A DNA stretch of 64,000 bases from JACVRW01 sp963825345 (GTDB lineage: Bacteria > Actinomycetota > Thermoleophilia > Solirubrobacterales > Thermoleophilaceae): NCBI GenBank assembly GCA_963825345.1, contig CAWGSQ010000012.1:372001-436000 (forward strand), written 5' to 3'. The stretch's first letter is position 1. Each line of letters begins with the position of its first letter. Both the position numbers and the translations under genes were made by a program. This document shows, piece after piece, positions 35,997-44,885 of the stretch. The notes below the pieces were generated by a model that worked only from the letters and a program-made list of their open reading frames with translations, made no database searches and was not told where the DNA came from.

Positions 35997-36043
35997 GAGC
36001 GGGGGGCGGCCCTCGTTGGGGCCGCTACGGCAAGAGCCGGACC

Positions 36044-37912
36044 TTAGCCGCCCTGGACCGTGAGCGCGCGCTCGACCGACAGCTCTGCGACCGCGCCCGC
36101 CAACGCGGCGGCATCGCCGGAGTACACGAGCTCCTCGATGCGGGTGAATGCTCCCTCCACCCACTCGGGCTCGAGCGGCGGCTGCACCGCGCAGACGATC
36201 TTCTCCGCGGGGGTGGGCTCCGGGCGCTCGCCGGGGTTGAAGAGCTCCTCGTGGATCTTCTCGCCCGGCCGGCGCCCCACGATCTCCACGCCGATGTCCA
36301 CCTCCGGCTCGAGCCCGGCCAGGCGGATCATGTTGCGCGCGAGGTCGATGATCTTCACCGGGTCGCCCATCTCGAGAACGAACACCTCGCCGCCGGTGGA
36401 CAGCTCACCCGAGCGGATGATCAGCTGAACCGCCTCCGGGATCGTCATGAAGTAGCGCGTCATCTTCTCGTCGGTGACCGTGACCGGGCCGCCCTGCGCG
36501 ATCTGGCGACGGAAGATCGGCACCACCGATCCCGACGAGCCCAGCACGTTCCCGAACCGCACCGAGGAGTAGCGCGTGCCCTTCCAGCGGTTCTGCGCAG
36601 CCTCGACGGCCCACTCCGCGAGTGCCTTCGACGCGCCCATGACCGTGGCGGGGCTCACCGCCTTGTCGGTCGACACGAGCACGAAGCGCTCCGCGCCAGC
36701 CTCCCCCGCCGCGGCGGCGACGATGCGGGTGGCAACGGCGTTGTTGCGCACGGCCTCGACCGGGTTCTCCTCCATGAGCGGCACGTGCTTGTAGGCGGCC
36801 GCGTGGAACACCACCGACGGCTCGTATTCCGCGAACACCTCACGCATGCGCGTGGCGTCCTTGCAGTCGGCGAGCACCGGGGTGGCGCGCGCGAAGTGGC
36901 GCTCCTCCTCGAGCTCGCGGCGAACCTCGAACAACGCGTTCTCGGAGTTCTCCACCAGCACGAGTCGCTTGGCGCCGACTCGAGCGATCTGACGAGACAG
37001 CTCCGCGCCGATCGAGCCTCCCGCGCCCGTCACGAGCACGGTGCGGCCGCGGAGGTACGCGCCAACCCGATCGATCTCCACGCGGACCGGCTCGCGCCCG
37101 AGGACGTCCTCCACGCGCACCTCGCGCACCTGGCGCATCAGGTTCACGCTGCCGGTGAGCAGCTCGAAGGTCGTGGGGAGCGTGCGCACCGGGATGCTGC
37201 GCTCGCGGCACGCGGTGACCACGTGCTGACGCAGCGTGCCCGGCGCCGACGGGATGGCGATGATGACCTCGTCGGGCTGTACCCCGTCGAGCACGCGGGT
37301 CAGGTCGGCGGTTTCCCCGAGCACCTTGATTCCCGCGATGCGCATGCCCTGCTTGCGCGGGTCGTCGTCCACGAACCCGACGGGAGCGCTGCGCAGGCCG
37401 GGATTGCGGCGCAGCTCGAATGCCACCTGCTGGCCGCCGTTGCCGGCGCCGACGATCAGCACCTCGTGCGCCGCACGCTCCAGGATCGCGCCGCGCGCGG
37501 GACGCTCCACGATCGCGCGCACCGCGAAGCGCGCGCCGCTCACGAACACGAGCGAGAGCAGGAAGTCGAGTGCGAGCACGCCACGCGGCGGGTCGTGCTT
37601 GCCGATCGAGAACAGGAACAGGACCACGATCAGCCCGACCGTCGATACGACGACGGCCTTGAGGATCGACTCGAAGTCCTTCTGGTCGACGAAGCGCCAG
37701 AGCTTCGAGTAGAGCCCGAACATCGCGAAGATCACGAGCTTCATCGCGACCGTGAGCGCGATCGTGTCCCAGAGCAGGTTCTCGTACCGCTGCGGGATCC
37801 CGGAGTCGAAGCGCAGCACGTACGCGAGGTAGTAGGCGAGACCGAGCAGGCAGGCGTCGACGCCGACCTGTCCCAGGCGGCGGGCGTTCACGGAGGTGGT
37901 CAGGGCTCTCAT
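36044..37912 (-). CDS. FlaA1/CapD-type nucleotide-sugar 4,6-dehydratase, membrane bound
   Basis: 622 aa from ATG at 37912. Four membrane segments fill about residues 15-125. A CoA-binding-like Rossmann domain follows (EVLIVGAGNGGQQVAFELRR), then a full SDR domain from about 285: VLVTGAGGSIGAELSRQIAR, VFHAAAYKHVPLMEENP and STDKAVSPATVMGASKALAE. As in this class, Met replaces the usual catalytic Tyr in MGASK. It should convert a UDP-N-acetylhexosamine to the 4-keto-6-deoxy sugar, which the aminotransferase of the same operon could then aminate. Confidence 0.92.
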   Translation of the reverse strand: MRALTTSVNARRLGQVGVDACLLGLAYYLAYVLRFDSGIPQRYENLLWDTIALTVAMKLVIFAMFGLYSKLWRFVDQKDFESILKAVVVSTVGLIVVLFLFSIGKHDPPRGVLALDFLLSLVFVSGARFAVRAIVERPARGAILERAAHEVLIVGAGNGGQQVAFELRRNPGLRSAPVGFVDDDPRKQGMRIAGIKVLGETADLTRVLDGVQPDEVIIAIPSAPGTLRQHVVTACRERSIPVRTLPTTFELLTGSVNLMRQVREVRVEDVLGREPVRVEIDRVGAYLRGRTVLVTGAGGSIGAELSRQIARVGAKRLVLVENSENALFEVRRELEEERHFARATPVLADCKDATRMREVFAEYEPSVVFHAAAYKHVPLMEENPVEAVRNNAVATRIVAAAAGEAGAERFVLVSTDKAVSPATVMGASKALAEWAVEAAQNRWKGTRYSSVRFGNVLGSSGSVVPIFRRQIAQGGPVTVTDEKMTRYFMTIPEAVQLIIRSGELSTGGEVFVLEMGDPVKIIDLARNMIRLAGLEPEVDIGVEIVGRRPGEKIHEELFNPGERPEPTPAEKIVCAVQPPLEPEWVEGAFTRIEELVYSGDAAALAGAVAELSVERALTVQGG

Positions 37913-38913
37913 CGGTCTGCGGCGGAAAGCAGGAGTGTGACGAGTTCGCGCGGGTCTCGGCGGATCCGCAACGCCGCATGCTCTGGGCGCCTCCCCACGC
38001 GCACATCTTCGGCGCTCGTGAGCCGTCGAAGGCGGCCGTCTTGAAGCAGCGCCTCGTCCACAGCGCCAAGCCGGCCCTCGAACGTCGTGTACACCGGCGT
38101 GCCGAGCGCCACGGCCTCGCGGTTCATCGTGCCGCCGGCCGAGATCACCAGATCGGCGTACGCGACGAGACTCTGGGCATCCACCGCGTGCTCGGGCACG
38201 ACGAACGCGCCCAGACGGCGCACCTCCACGCGTTGCTCGCTCGTTCGAGGCAGCACCACCACCTGGGCATCCCCCTGCGCGAGCCGCTCCAGAACCGTGG
38301 GGAACAGCGGGTTCTCGAAGCGGTGGTAGAGCGACACGTCGGGAGGGGTCCGCACCACCACGAGCGGCCGCTCACGCGAGAGCCCGAGCTCCCCCAGCAC
38401 CGCCTCGTCCGGCTCGAAGTCCGCGAGGTAGTACTCCTCCTTCAACCCCTCGTAGCGGCGCAGCTTGCGCGCCTTCGCGCCGTAGTGCGCCAGCCGCTCG
38501 GGCGGGATCAGCTCCGGCACCATGACCACGCGGCAGAGCCGGCAGTTCACGTGATGCTGCTGCGCGGCGAACTCGTAGTCGAACGCCGTGGCCGCCGGGA
38601 TGCGCAGCAGCGCGGCCGCCACGCTCACGTCGTTCGAGCCGTGCCCGATCGCCACGTCGAACCGCCGCCCCCGCGCCCAGCGCACCAGGGCGCCGCTGCG
38701 CGACGCGAGACCCAGGCCCTTGGAGGCGAGCCGCCCGCCGCGGTGGCGCCCTATCGCCGTGCGGTCGATGCCGAAGCGCTCGCACAGCTCCAGCGTCTGG
38801 GCGAAGTCGCGCGCCGTGACCTCCACCTCGTGTCCGTCCGACCTCATCGCCTCGATCAGCGGCCGCATCACGAGCACGTGGGGGCTGTTCGTCAGGTCGA
38901 TCCAGACGCGCAT
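37909..38913 (-). CDS. DUF354 protein (GT-B-like, UDP-GlcNAc-2-epimerase-related)
   Basis: 334 aa from ATG at 38913. It starts MRVWIDLTNSPHVLVMRPLI, the DUF354 signature. The C-terminal half contains VVLPRTSEQR, YADLVISAGGTMNREAVALGTPVYTTFEGR, the nucleotide-sugar site of GT-B proteins. The family resembles WecB epimerases and EpsF-like transferases, but its activity is not known. It overlaps both neighbours (22 nt with the aminotransferase, 4 nt with the dehydratase) and so belongs to the polysaccharide operon. Confidence 0.88.
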   Translation of the reverse strand: MRVWIDLTNSPHVLVMRPLIEAMRSDGHEVEVTARDFAQTLELCERFGIDRTAIGRHRGGRLASKGLGLASRSGALVRWARGRRFDVAIGHGSNDVSVAAALLRIPAATAFDYEFAAQQHHVNCRLCRVVMVPELIPPERLAHYGAKARKLRRYEGLKEEYYLADFEPDEAVLGELGLSRERPLVVVRTPPDVSLYHRFENPLFPTVLERLAQGDAQVVVLPRTSEQRVEVRRLGAFVVPEHAVDAQSLVAYADLVISAGGTMNREAVALGTPVYTTFEGRLGAVDEALLQDGRLRRLTSAEDVRVGRRPEHAALRIRRDPRELVTLLLSAADR

Positions 38914-39929
38914 TCTTCGACGACCTCGCGGACCTGGTCCTCCGTGAGGTCCGTTCCCATCGGCAGTGCGTAGTTCGTGCGAGCGGCCTCCTCCGTGGCC
39001 GGCAGCTCCGCGCCGGAGGCCACCGCCGGCTGCCGGTGAACCGGCGTGCGGTAGTAGCCGCGGCCAACCGGCAGCTCGCGCTCGGAGCGCGCGACGTAGA
39101 GGTGGTACGCGTGCTCGGCTCCGTCGGTGGCCCGCGGCAGCACGGCGTGCTCGCCCATACCGAGGCGCTCGTAGGTCGCTGCCACGGCGCGGCGCCGCTC
39201 GGTCCACCCATCGAGCTCCGGCAGCAGCACCCGCAGCGCGGCCGCCTGAAGCTCGTCGAGCCGCGAGTTGTAGCCCACGTCGGTGAACGTGACCTTGTCC
39301 TTCGAGCCGTGGAAGCGCAGGATCCGTGCACGCTCGGCGAGCTCGTCGTCGTCCGTGGCGATCGCGCCACCGTCGCCCAGGCAGGGCAGGTTCTTCGAGG
39401 GAAAGAACGAGAAGGTGGCGATGTCGCCGAGTGTGCCCGCGCGGGTCCCGCCGAGTGCGGCGCCCGCGGCCTGCGCCGCGTCCTCCACCACCGGCACGCC
39501 GAACTCACGCAACGCCGGGATCGGCGCGACGTTTCCGAACAGGTCCACCGGCACGATCGCCTTCGTGCGCGGGGTGAGCGCCGCCCTGACGGTCTCGGCC
39601 GTCACGCAGAAGGTGTCGAGGTCGATGTCGCAGAACACCGGCCGCGCGCCGAGCACGAGCGCCGCCTCGGCCGTCGCGTAGAACGTGAACGACGGCATCA
39701 CCACCTCGTCATCCGGGCCGACACCGAGCGTGCGCAGCGCGATCGTCAGAGCGTCGGTGCCGTTGGCAACGCCGACGCAGTGGCGCACGCCGAGGTAGCG
39801 CGCGAACTCCTCCTCGAACGCCTCAACCTCCGGGCCGAGGATGTAGCGCCCACTCCGGGCAACGCGGTCGATCGCCTCGCTGAGGCGCTCGTGATAGGGC
39901 TCGAGACTGCTGGCAAATTGGGGGATCAA
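38892..39929 (-). CDS. DegT/DnrJ/EryC1/StrS PLP-dependent sugar aminotransferase
   Basis: 345 aa from TTG at 39929. The fold-type-I motifs are GVANGTDALTIALRTLGVG, DEVVMPSFTFYATAEA, VPVVEDAAQAAGA, and the internal-aldimine Lys179 in FSFFPSKNLPCLGDGG. NSRLDELQAAAL and TPVHRQP complete the sugar-aminotransferase pattern. It is the first gene of the operon with the DUF354 and 4,6-dehydratase genes, so it most likely aminates a 4-keto-6-deoxy UDP-sugar. Such an amino sugar would also be a substrate for the formyltransferase at 30236. Confidence 0.92.
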   Translation of the reverse strand: MIPQFASSLEPYHERLSEAIDRVARSGRYILGPEVEAFEEEFARYLGVRHCVGVANGTDALTIALRTLGVGPDDEVVMPSFTFYATAEAALVLGARPVFCDIDLDTFCVTAETVRAALTPRTKAIVPVDLFGNVAPIPALREFGVPVVEDAAQAAGAALGGTRAGTLGDIATFSFFPSKNLPCLGDGGAIATDDDELAERARILRFHGSKDKVTFTDVGYNSRLDELQAAALRVLLPELDGWTERRRAVAATYERLGMGEHAVLPRATDGAEHAYHLYVARSERELPVGRGYYRTPVHRQPAVASGAELPATEEAARTNYALPMGTDLTEDQVREVVEECASGST

Positions 39930-39936
39930 GGCTCGC

Positions 39937-39943
39937 TACCCTA
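39937..39943. promoter_or_regulatory. Overlapping divergent -10 elements (TACCCTA)
   Basis: The 7-bp sequence reads TACCCT on the plus strand, 10 nt before ATG 39953. On the minus strand it reads TAGGGT, 8 nt before TTG 39929. Both match TANNNT, so one element could be the -10 for two divergent leaderless genes. Confidence 0.5.
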
Positions 39944-39952
39944 CTTCGCCCC

Positions 39953-40576
39953 ATGATCGCCTCCATCACGGATCCGATCGTGCAGGTGGCCGTCGACGTT
40001 GTGGATGCGATGGGCCTTCCCGGCGTCTTCATCCTCATGCTGCTCGAGAGCGCCTGCATCCCCGTGCCCAGCGAGGCAACGATGCTCTTTGCCGGTTTCA
40101 ACGTCTCGCGCGGCGAATACAGCCTTCTCGCCGCCACGGCCGTTGGTTCGGTAGCGAACCTCGTCGGTTCTTGGCTTGCCTACTGGGTCGGGCGCGCCGG
40201 GCGCGTGGACATCCTGGAGAAGCACGGCCGCAAGGTCGGCATCAAGAAGTCCCATATCGAGTGGGCGGACCGCTGGTTCGAGAAGCACGGCGACGCCACC
40301 GTCTTCTTCTCCCGGATGCTTCCGATCATCCGCACGTTCATCTCGCTGCCGGCCGGTGTGGCGCGCATGCCGTTCTGGCGCTTCAGTGTCTTCACGCTGC
40401 TCGGCTGCATCCCCTGGGTGCTGATGCTCACCTTCATCGGCAGGGAGGCGGGCGACAACTGGGAGAACTGGAAGGACAGCCTCCACTATGTCGACTACGC
40501 GGTCGCCGCCACGATCGTGATCGGCGTGGTCTGGCTGATCGTGCGCAACCGCCGCCGAAGCGCCGAGCCTGCCTGA
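39953..40576 (+). CDS. DedA-family membrane protein
   Basis: 207 aa from ATG at 39953. It contains the DedA signature acidic/Pro loop ESACIPVPSEATML and the re-entrant region FSRMLPIIRTFISLPAGVARMPFWRF with the conserved Arg residues. There are four to five hydrophobic segments, the last being AVAATIVIGVVWLIV with a basic C-terminus. DedA proteins flip phospholipids or polyprenyl phosphate and support envelope homeostasis, which suits the neighbouring polysaccharide genes. Confidence 0.93.
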   Translation: MIASITDPIVQVAVDVVDAMGLPGVFILMLLESACIPVPSEATMLFAGFNVSRGEYSLLAATAVGSVANLVGSWLAYWVGRAGRVDILEKHGRKVGIKKSHIEWADRWFEKHGDATVFFSRMLPIIRTFISLPAGVARMPFWRFSVFTLLGCIPWVLMLTFIGREAGDNWENWKDSLHYVDYAVAATIVIGVVWLIVRNRRRSAEPA

Positions 40577-40586
40577 GCTCTGGCGA

Positions 40587-40606
40587 ATACGGGGGAACGC
40601 CCGTAT
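40587..40606 (+). terminator. Hairpin between dedA and the phosphatase gene
   Basis: ATACGGG (40587-40593) and CCCGTAT (40600-40606) form a 7-bp stem with a 6-nt loop, 10 nt after the stop. There is no T-tract. The right arm overlaps a TATGGT hexamer that could be the -10 of the next gene, so an operator role is also possible. Confidence 0.35.
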
Positions 40607-40630
40607 GGTGGCTCTGCGGGGGAGTTCACG

Positions 40631-42328
40631 ATGGCCATTCACCCCGCAAGCCTCCCAACCCCTTCTGCATCCGCGCCCCCCGCTCCGTGGCGCGAGCGCA
40701 CGCTCTCCCGGCTGGTCACGCATGTGCGCGCGGTGCTGCCCGTGTCCGCCGTCGCGTTCGTCACGGCTCAGTCCGACGACAGCGCCGAGGAGCCAATCGG
40801 CTGGTTCGCCGACGACGACCTGCGCGTGGCGATCGAGGCATCGCTCAGCCGCCTGGTGCGCACGCGCTCGCTTCTCCTTCCGCGCGTGGACGCCTGGCAG
40901 GCCGCACCCGAACTGAGGGAGGCGATCAGCGCTGAGCTGGGCGAGGCGCACGCGCAGCGCGTGTGGGAGGGCTATCGCGCGGCGTCGGTGATCGTGTGCC
41001 CGGTACGGGGCGAGATCGGCCGGCCGCTGGGCGCGCTCGTGGTGGCCTCACTCGACGAGACGCGCCCGCTCGGAAGAGCGGAGCTGCCGACCGTCGAGGC
41101 CCTGGCCGACCTCGCGGCGATGGCGCTCGAACGCACGAGCCTGCTCGAGACTGAGGGCCGCCGCGCCCGCGACGAGCTGCGCCTGAAGCGCGCGGCCGAG
41201 GCGGTGTCGGCCTCGCTCGACCCGAACGAGGTCTACAAGCGAGTGGTCGAGCACGCGGCCGCGATCACGGGCGGCACGCACGCCCTGCTCACGCGCCTCA
41301 ACACCCGCGCCGGGGAGCTGCGCACGGCCGCGCGGGTGAACTTCTCAGATGAGCTCGCGTCGCGGCTCGTCTCGCTGGACAGCGGGAACTTCGGCGAGAT
41401 CGCGCGTGCCCGCAAACCCGTGCTCCACCGCGACGCCGACGCGGCGCCGCTCGGCTCCGTGATGCACGTTCCCATCGAGCTCGGCCCGCGCCTGTACGGC
41501 GTGCTCACGGTTGGACACGAGGACCCGGAGGGCTTCGGCCCGGACGACCTCGACATGCTCGTGAAGCTGGCCCGCACCTCCGCGGGCGCGATCGCCAACG
41601 CGGTCGACTACGAGCGCGAGCGGCGCATCGCCCGCGCACTCACGCTCGGGTTCGTGCCCGAGTCGCTTCCCGAGGTGCCGGGCTACGAGACCGGCCTGCT
41701 GTACGCACCAGCGGCAAACGAGCCGACGGGCGGCGACGTGTACGGGGCCTGGCCCGTCGGACACGGGGAGGCCGTGGCCGTGCTCGTGGGCGACGTTGCC
41801 GGCAAGGGCGTGGAGACCGCTGCCCTCAGCGCGATGGTGCGCTTCTTCGTGGAGGCCCGCAGCTGGGACACCATGTCACCGGCAGAGGTGCTCGAGCAGG
41901 CGAACGCCATGCTGCTCGGCCGCCTGCCGCGCGACACGTTCGTGACCGCGTTCCTCGGCCTCCTCTCGCGCGAGTCGCTCCGCTACTGCAACGCCGGGCA
42001 TCTGCCGCCGCTGCACGTGAGGGCCGGCACCGTCTGCCCGCTCGATAGCCACGGGCTCCCGCTCGGCGTGCTCGAGCGCCACGGCTACTCGGAGAGCGAG
42101 CTGCATCTCGAGCGGGGGGATCTCATCTTCGCCCATACGGACGGTCTGATCGAGGCGCGCCGCGAGGGCGTGATGTACGGAACCGAGCGGCTGTCCCAGC
42201 TCGTGTCGGGATTGGCGGGCTCCCACGCGGCGCAGGAGCTCGTGCGCGGGGTGCACGAGGACGTGACCGGCTGGGCCGACGGAATCTCGGACGATGCCGT
42301 GGCTCTCGCCCTGCGGCGCGCCGCCTGA
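40631..42328 (+). CDS. GAF-domain PP2C/SpoIIE phosphatase (RsbU-like)
   Basis: 565 aa from ATG at 40631, with GGGGGAG as ribosome-binding site. Two GAF-like regions (about 20-175 and 185-335) are joined by a helix (ALERTSLLETEGRRARDELR). The SpoIIE domain covers about 345-565: EPTGGDVYGAW, VGDVAGKGVETAALSAMVRFF, YCNAGHLPPL, LIFAHTDGLIEA and ISDDAVALAL. The metal-binding Asp residues are present. It should dephosphorylate an anti-anti-sigma factor in a stress-signalling switch; no such partner is encoded nearby. Confidence 0.92.
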   Translation: MAIHPASLPTPSASAPPAPWRERTLSRLVTHVRAVLPVSAVAFVTAQSDDSAEEPIGWFADDDLRVAIEASLSRLVRTRSLLLPRVDAWQAAPELREAISAELGEAHAQRVWEGYRAASVIVCPVRGEIGRPLGALVVASLDETRPLGRAELPTVEALADLAAMALERTSLLETEGRRARDELRLKRAAEAVSASLDPNEVYKRVVEHAAAITGGTHALLTRLNTRAGELRTAARVNFSDELASRLVSLDSGNFGEIARARKPVLHRDADAAPLGSVMHVPIELGPRLYGVLTVGHEDPEGFGPDDLDMLVKLARTSAGAIANAVDYERERRIARALTLGFVPESLPEVPGYETGLLYAPAANEPTGGDVYGAWPVGHGEAVAVLVGDVAGKGVETAALSAMVRFFVEARSWDTMSPAEVLEQANAMLLGRLPRDTFVTAFLGLLSRESLRYCNAGHLPPLHVRAGTVCPLDSHGLPLGVLERHGYSESELHLERGDLIFAHTDGLIEARREGVMYGTERLSQLVSGLAGSHAAQELVRGVHEDVTGWADGISDDAVALALRRAA

Positions 42329-42370
42329 GCCCGCGCGCCCACGGCGCCTGACGCCGCGTGTTCCGCTTGA

Positions 42371-43441
42371 ATGGGGCCCGTGGCCGAAGGGGCATACGCG
42401 CGCGCCGGCGTGGACCAGCTGCTGTCGGGGAACGCCGTCGCCGCGCTCGTGGAGGTTCTGTCCGGAATCCGCACCGGACGCCCGTCCCGCGCCGCCCTGG
42501 CGAGCGGGCACTACGCGAATGTCCTGAGGCTCGACGACGAGCGTGGCCTCGCGCTGTCCTGCGACAGCGTCGGCTCGAAGGTGATCGTCTGCGAGCAGCT
42601 CGGACGCTACGACACGATCGGCATCGACCTGTTCGGGATGAACGCGAACGACGTGATCTGCGTCGGCGCCGATCCGATCGCGCTGCTCGACTACATCGCC
42701 GTCGAGGAGGCCAACCCGGAGGTGCTCGAGCAGATCGGGATCGGGCTGCGAGCGGGCGCGGAGCAGGCCGGCGTGGAGATTCCCGGCGGCGAGCTGGCGG
42801 TGCTGCCCGACGTGGTGCGCGGCCATCCGTCGCCGCGTGGCTTCGACCTCGTGGGCTTCTGCGTCGGGCTCGTGGAGCTGGATTCGATCGTCACGGGCGG
42901 CCGAGTCGAGCCGGGCGACGCACTGATCGGGATTCCGTCGAGCGGTATCCACTCGAACGGTCTGAGCCTCGCCCGCAGCGTCCTCACCGACCTCGACGAG
43001 GAGATCGGGGACGGGACGGTGGGCGACATGCTGCTCGAGCCGACGGTGCTCTACGTGAAGGCGATCCGCGAGCTGCTCGCCTCGGAAGTTGACGTGCGCG
43101 GCCTGGCGCACATCACGGGAGATGGCTTCCTGAACCTGCTGCGCCTCGAGGCGGACGCCGGCTACCGGATCGACGCTCCGCTCCCGGTGCCGCCGGTGTT
43201 CGTGCACATCGCGGAGCGCGGTGGCGTCGAGGACGCCGAGCTGTACGAGGTCTTCAACATGGGCTGCGGCTTCTGCGTGGTCGTCCCGCCGGACGACACG
43301 GAGGCGGCGCTCGAGCTGCTCGGCCGTCATCACCCCGGCTCCGCTCTGATCGGCCAGACCACCACCGCCACCGGCGTGGTCGAGCTCCCGAACCAGGGCC
43401 TGATCGGCCGTCGCGGCGAGGGCTTCACTCCGGCGTCGTAA
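42371..43441 (+). CDS. purM: Phosphoribosylformylglycinamidine cyclo-ligase (AIR synthase)
   Basis: 356 aa from ATG at 42371 (GTG at 42380 is also possible). Motifs in order: GAYARAGVD, SCDSVGSKVIV, GIDLFGMNANDVICVGADPIALLDYIAVE, a glycine-rich GGELAVLPDVVRG, IGIPSSGIHSNGLSLAR and ITGDGFLNLLRL. It converts FGAM and ATP to AIR in purine synthesis. The GGELAVLPDVV stretch replaces the enterobacterial GGETAEMPG, so it belongs to a divergent PurM lineage. It stands alone, without other pur genes nearby. Confidence 0.93.
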   Translation: MGPVAEGAYARAGVDQLLSGNAVAALVEVLSGIRTGRPSRAALASGHYANVLRLDDERGLALSCDSVGSKVIVCEQLGRYDTIGIDLFGMNANDVICVGADPIALLDYIAVEEANPEVLEQIGIGLRAGAEQAGVEIPGGELAVLPDVVRGHPSPRGFDLVGFCVGLVELDSIVTGGRVEPGDALIGIPSSGIHSNGLSLARSVLTDLDEEIGDGTVGDMLLEPTVLYVKAIRELLASEVDVRGLAHITGDGFLNLLRLEADAGYRIDAPLPVPPVFVHIAERGGVEDAELYEVFNMGCGFCVVVPPDDTEAALELLGRHHPGSALIGQTTTATGVVELPNQGLIGRRGEGFTPAS

Positions 43442-43469
43442 CTGGGGCCTGCTCGCGGTCGTCGCGGCG

Positions 43470-44885
43470 GTGCTCGCGTCGAGCGCTGTGCCCGCGTCCG
43501 CGTCCGCAAATCCGGTGATCCCGGGCGACCATCCCGACCCGTCGATCCTGCGCGCCGGCAGCGGCTGGTACGCGACAGCGACATCCGGAAGCTGGCTGCC
43601 CGCGTTCCCGGTGCTGCGCTCCGGCGATACGCAGGACTGGCGCCAGGTGGGCGCCGTGCTCGAGCGGCGGCCTAGCTGGGCGGCGGACGACTTCTGGGCG
43701 CCCGAGTTCGTGCGGCGCTCCGGACGCGCGTTCGTCTACTACGCGGCCCTCGGCCGCGACGGCAGGCGCTGCCTGGCGGTGGCCAGCTCTGCGCGCCTGC
43801 GCGGGCCCTACCGGGACGAGGGGCCGCTGCTGTGCAGCCGAATCGGCGAGATCGACCCCCTCCCCGTAACGGACGAGCACGGGGCGGACTGGCTCGTCTG
43901 GAAGCAGGACGGCAACAGCCGCGGAGGGCCAACGCCGATCCTCGCCGCTCCGCTCGCACCGGGCGGGCTCGCGCTCGCCGGGGTGCCGCGCGAGCTGTTC
44001 CGCGCGGACGCCCCGTGGGAGCGCAGCCTCGTGGAGGGCCCGGCGCTGCTGCGCCACGACGGGATGTTCTACCTCGTCTACTCCGCGGGTCACTGCTGCG
44101 GGCGAAACTGCAACTACGTGACCGGCGTGGCGCGCTCGCGCTCGCTCCTAGGGCCATGGGAGAAGCGTCCCGGCCCCTTTCTCGAGGACAGCGCCGCCTT
44201 TCGCTGCCCCGGGCACGTGGGCGTGGCGGGTGCGCCCGGCGGCGGCCTGCTGCTGGCCTACCACGCCTACGCGCGCGGCGACCCGGCAAACCGGCAGTTC
44301 CTGATTGCACCGCTCCGGTTCGACGCGCAGGGGTGGCCGGCCGTCGGGCCAGCGACCAACCGCGCGGCAAACGCTGCCCCGGCTCACCTCGACTTCGAAA
44401 GTGGGGGCCTCGGCCAGGGCTGGCAGTGGCCCGTTGGTCCGCGACCGCCGGCGCGGATCGTCCGCGGAGAGCTGCGCCTGGGCAGCGGGGTGCTTGCCTG
44501 GCAGGCCGGCACGAGCGCGTTCAGCGCACGCGCAGTGGTGACGAGCGCTCGCGGCGGTGCGCGGCCCGGACTCGCGGTGATGGCGTCCGCCGACAACGCC
44601 ATCGGCGTGGAGCTGCGCGGCGGCCGCGCGCTGGCCTGGCGCGCCGACGACGGCCGCGTCACGCGGCTCGGCGGGGCGCGCGCCGCCCGCCGGCGACCCG
44701 TGGAGCTGCGCCTGACCGTGGGCCGCAGTATCCGCATGGCGGTCCGCACGGGGCCCGGCTGGCGCCGCCTCGCCCCGGAGCAGCCACCGCCACGCTGGAC
44801 GAGCGGGCCGCGCGCGGCGCTGCGCGTGAGCGGCCCGGCCGCCGCGCGAGCGTCGTTCGACCGCCTATGGATCGACCCGCGCTAG
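43470..44885 (+). CDS. Secreted GH43-like glycoside hydrolase
   Basis: At least 471 aa from GTG at 43470. The five-bladed propeller pattern includes GDHPDPSILRAGSGWYATAT, WAPEFVRRSGRAFVYY, IDPLPVTDEHGADWLVWK, SLVEGPALLRHDGMFYLVYSAG and FLEDSAAFRCPGHVGV. DP, IDP and VEGP are candidates for the acidic triad. A C-terminal ~140-residue beta domain follows. The frame upstream of the GTG encodes RRNWGLLAVVAAVLASS, a normal signal-peptide core, but has no standard start before its stop at 43401, so the true start is unclear. It probably acts on arabinan- or xylan-like glycans outside the cell. Confidence 0.82.
   Translation: MLASSAVPASASANPVIPGDHPDPSILRAGSGWYATATSGSWLPAFPVLRSGDTQDWRQVGAVLERRPSWAADDFWAPEFVRRSGRAFVYYAALGRDGRRCLAVASSARLRGPYRDEGPLLCSRIGEIDPLPVTDEHGADWLVWKQDGNSRGGPTPILAAPLAPGGLALAGVPRELFRADAPWERSLVEGPALLRHDGMFYLVYSAGHCCGRNCNYVTGVARSRSLLGPWEKRPGPFLEDSAAFRCPGHVGVAGAPGGGLLLAYHAYARGDPANRQFLIAPLRFDAQGWPAVGPATNRAANAAPAHLDFESGGLGQGWQWPVGPRPPARIVRGELRLGSGVLAWQAGTSAFSARAVVTSARGGARPGLAVMASADNAIGVELRGGRALAWRADDGRVTRLGGARAARRRPVELRLTVGRSIRMAVRTGPGWRRLAPEQPPPRWTSGPRAALRVSGPAAARASFDRLWIDPR

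Noticed and set aside
35966..38044. 692-codon open frame on the plus strand
   Set aside because: Antisense to the FlaA1-type dehydratase and part of the DUF354 gene; low-complexity Arg/His/Leu product.
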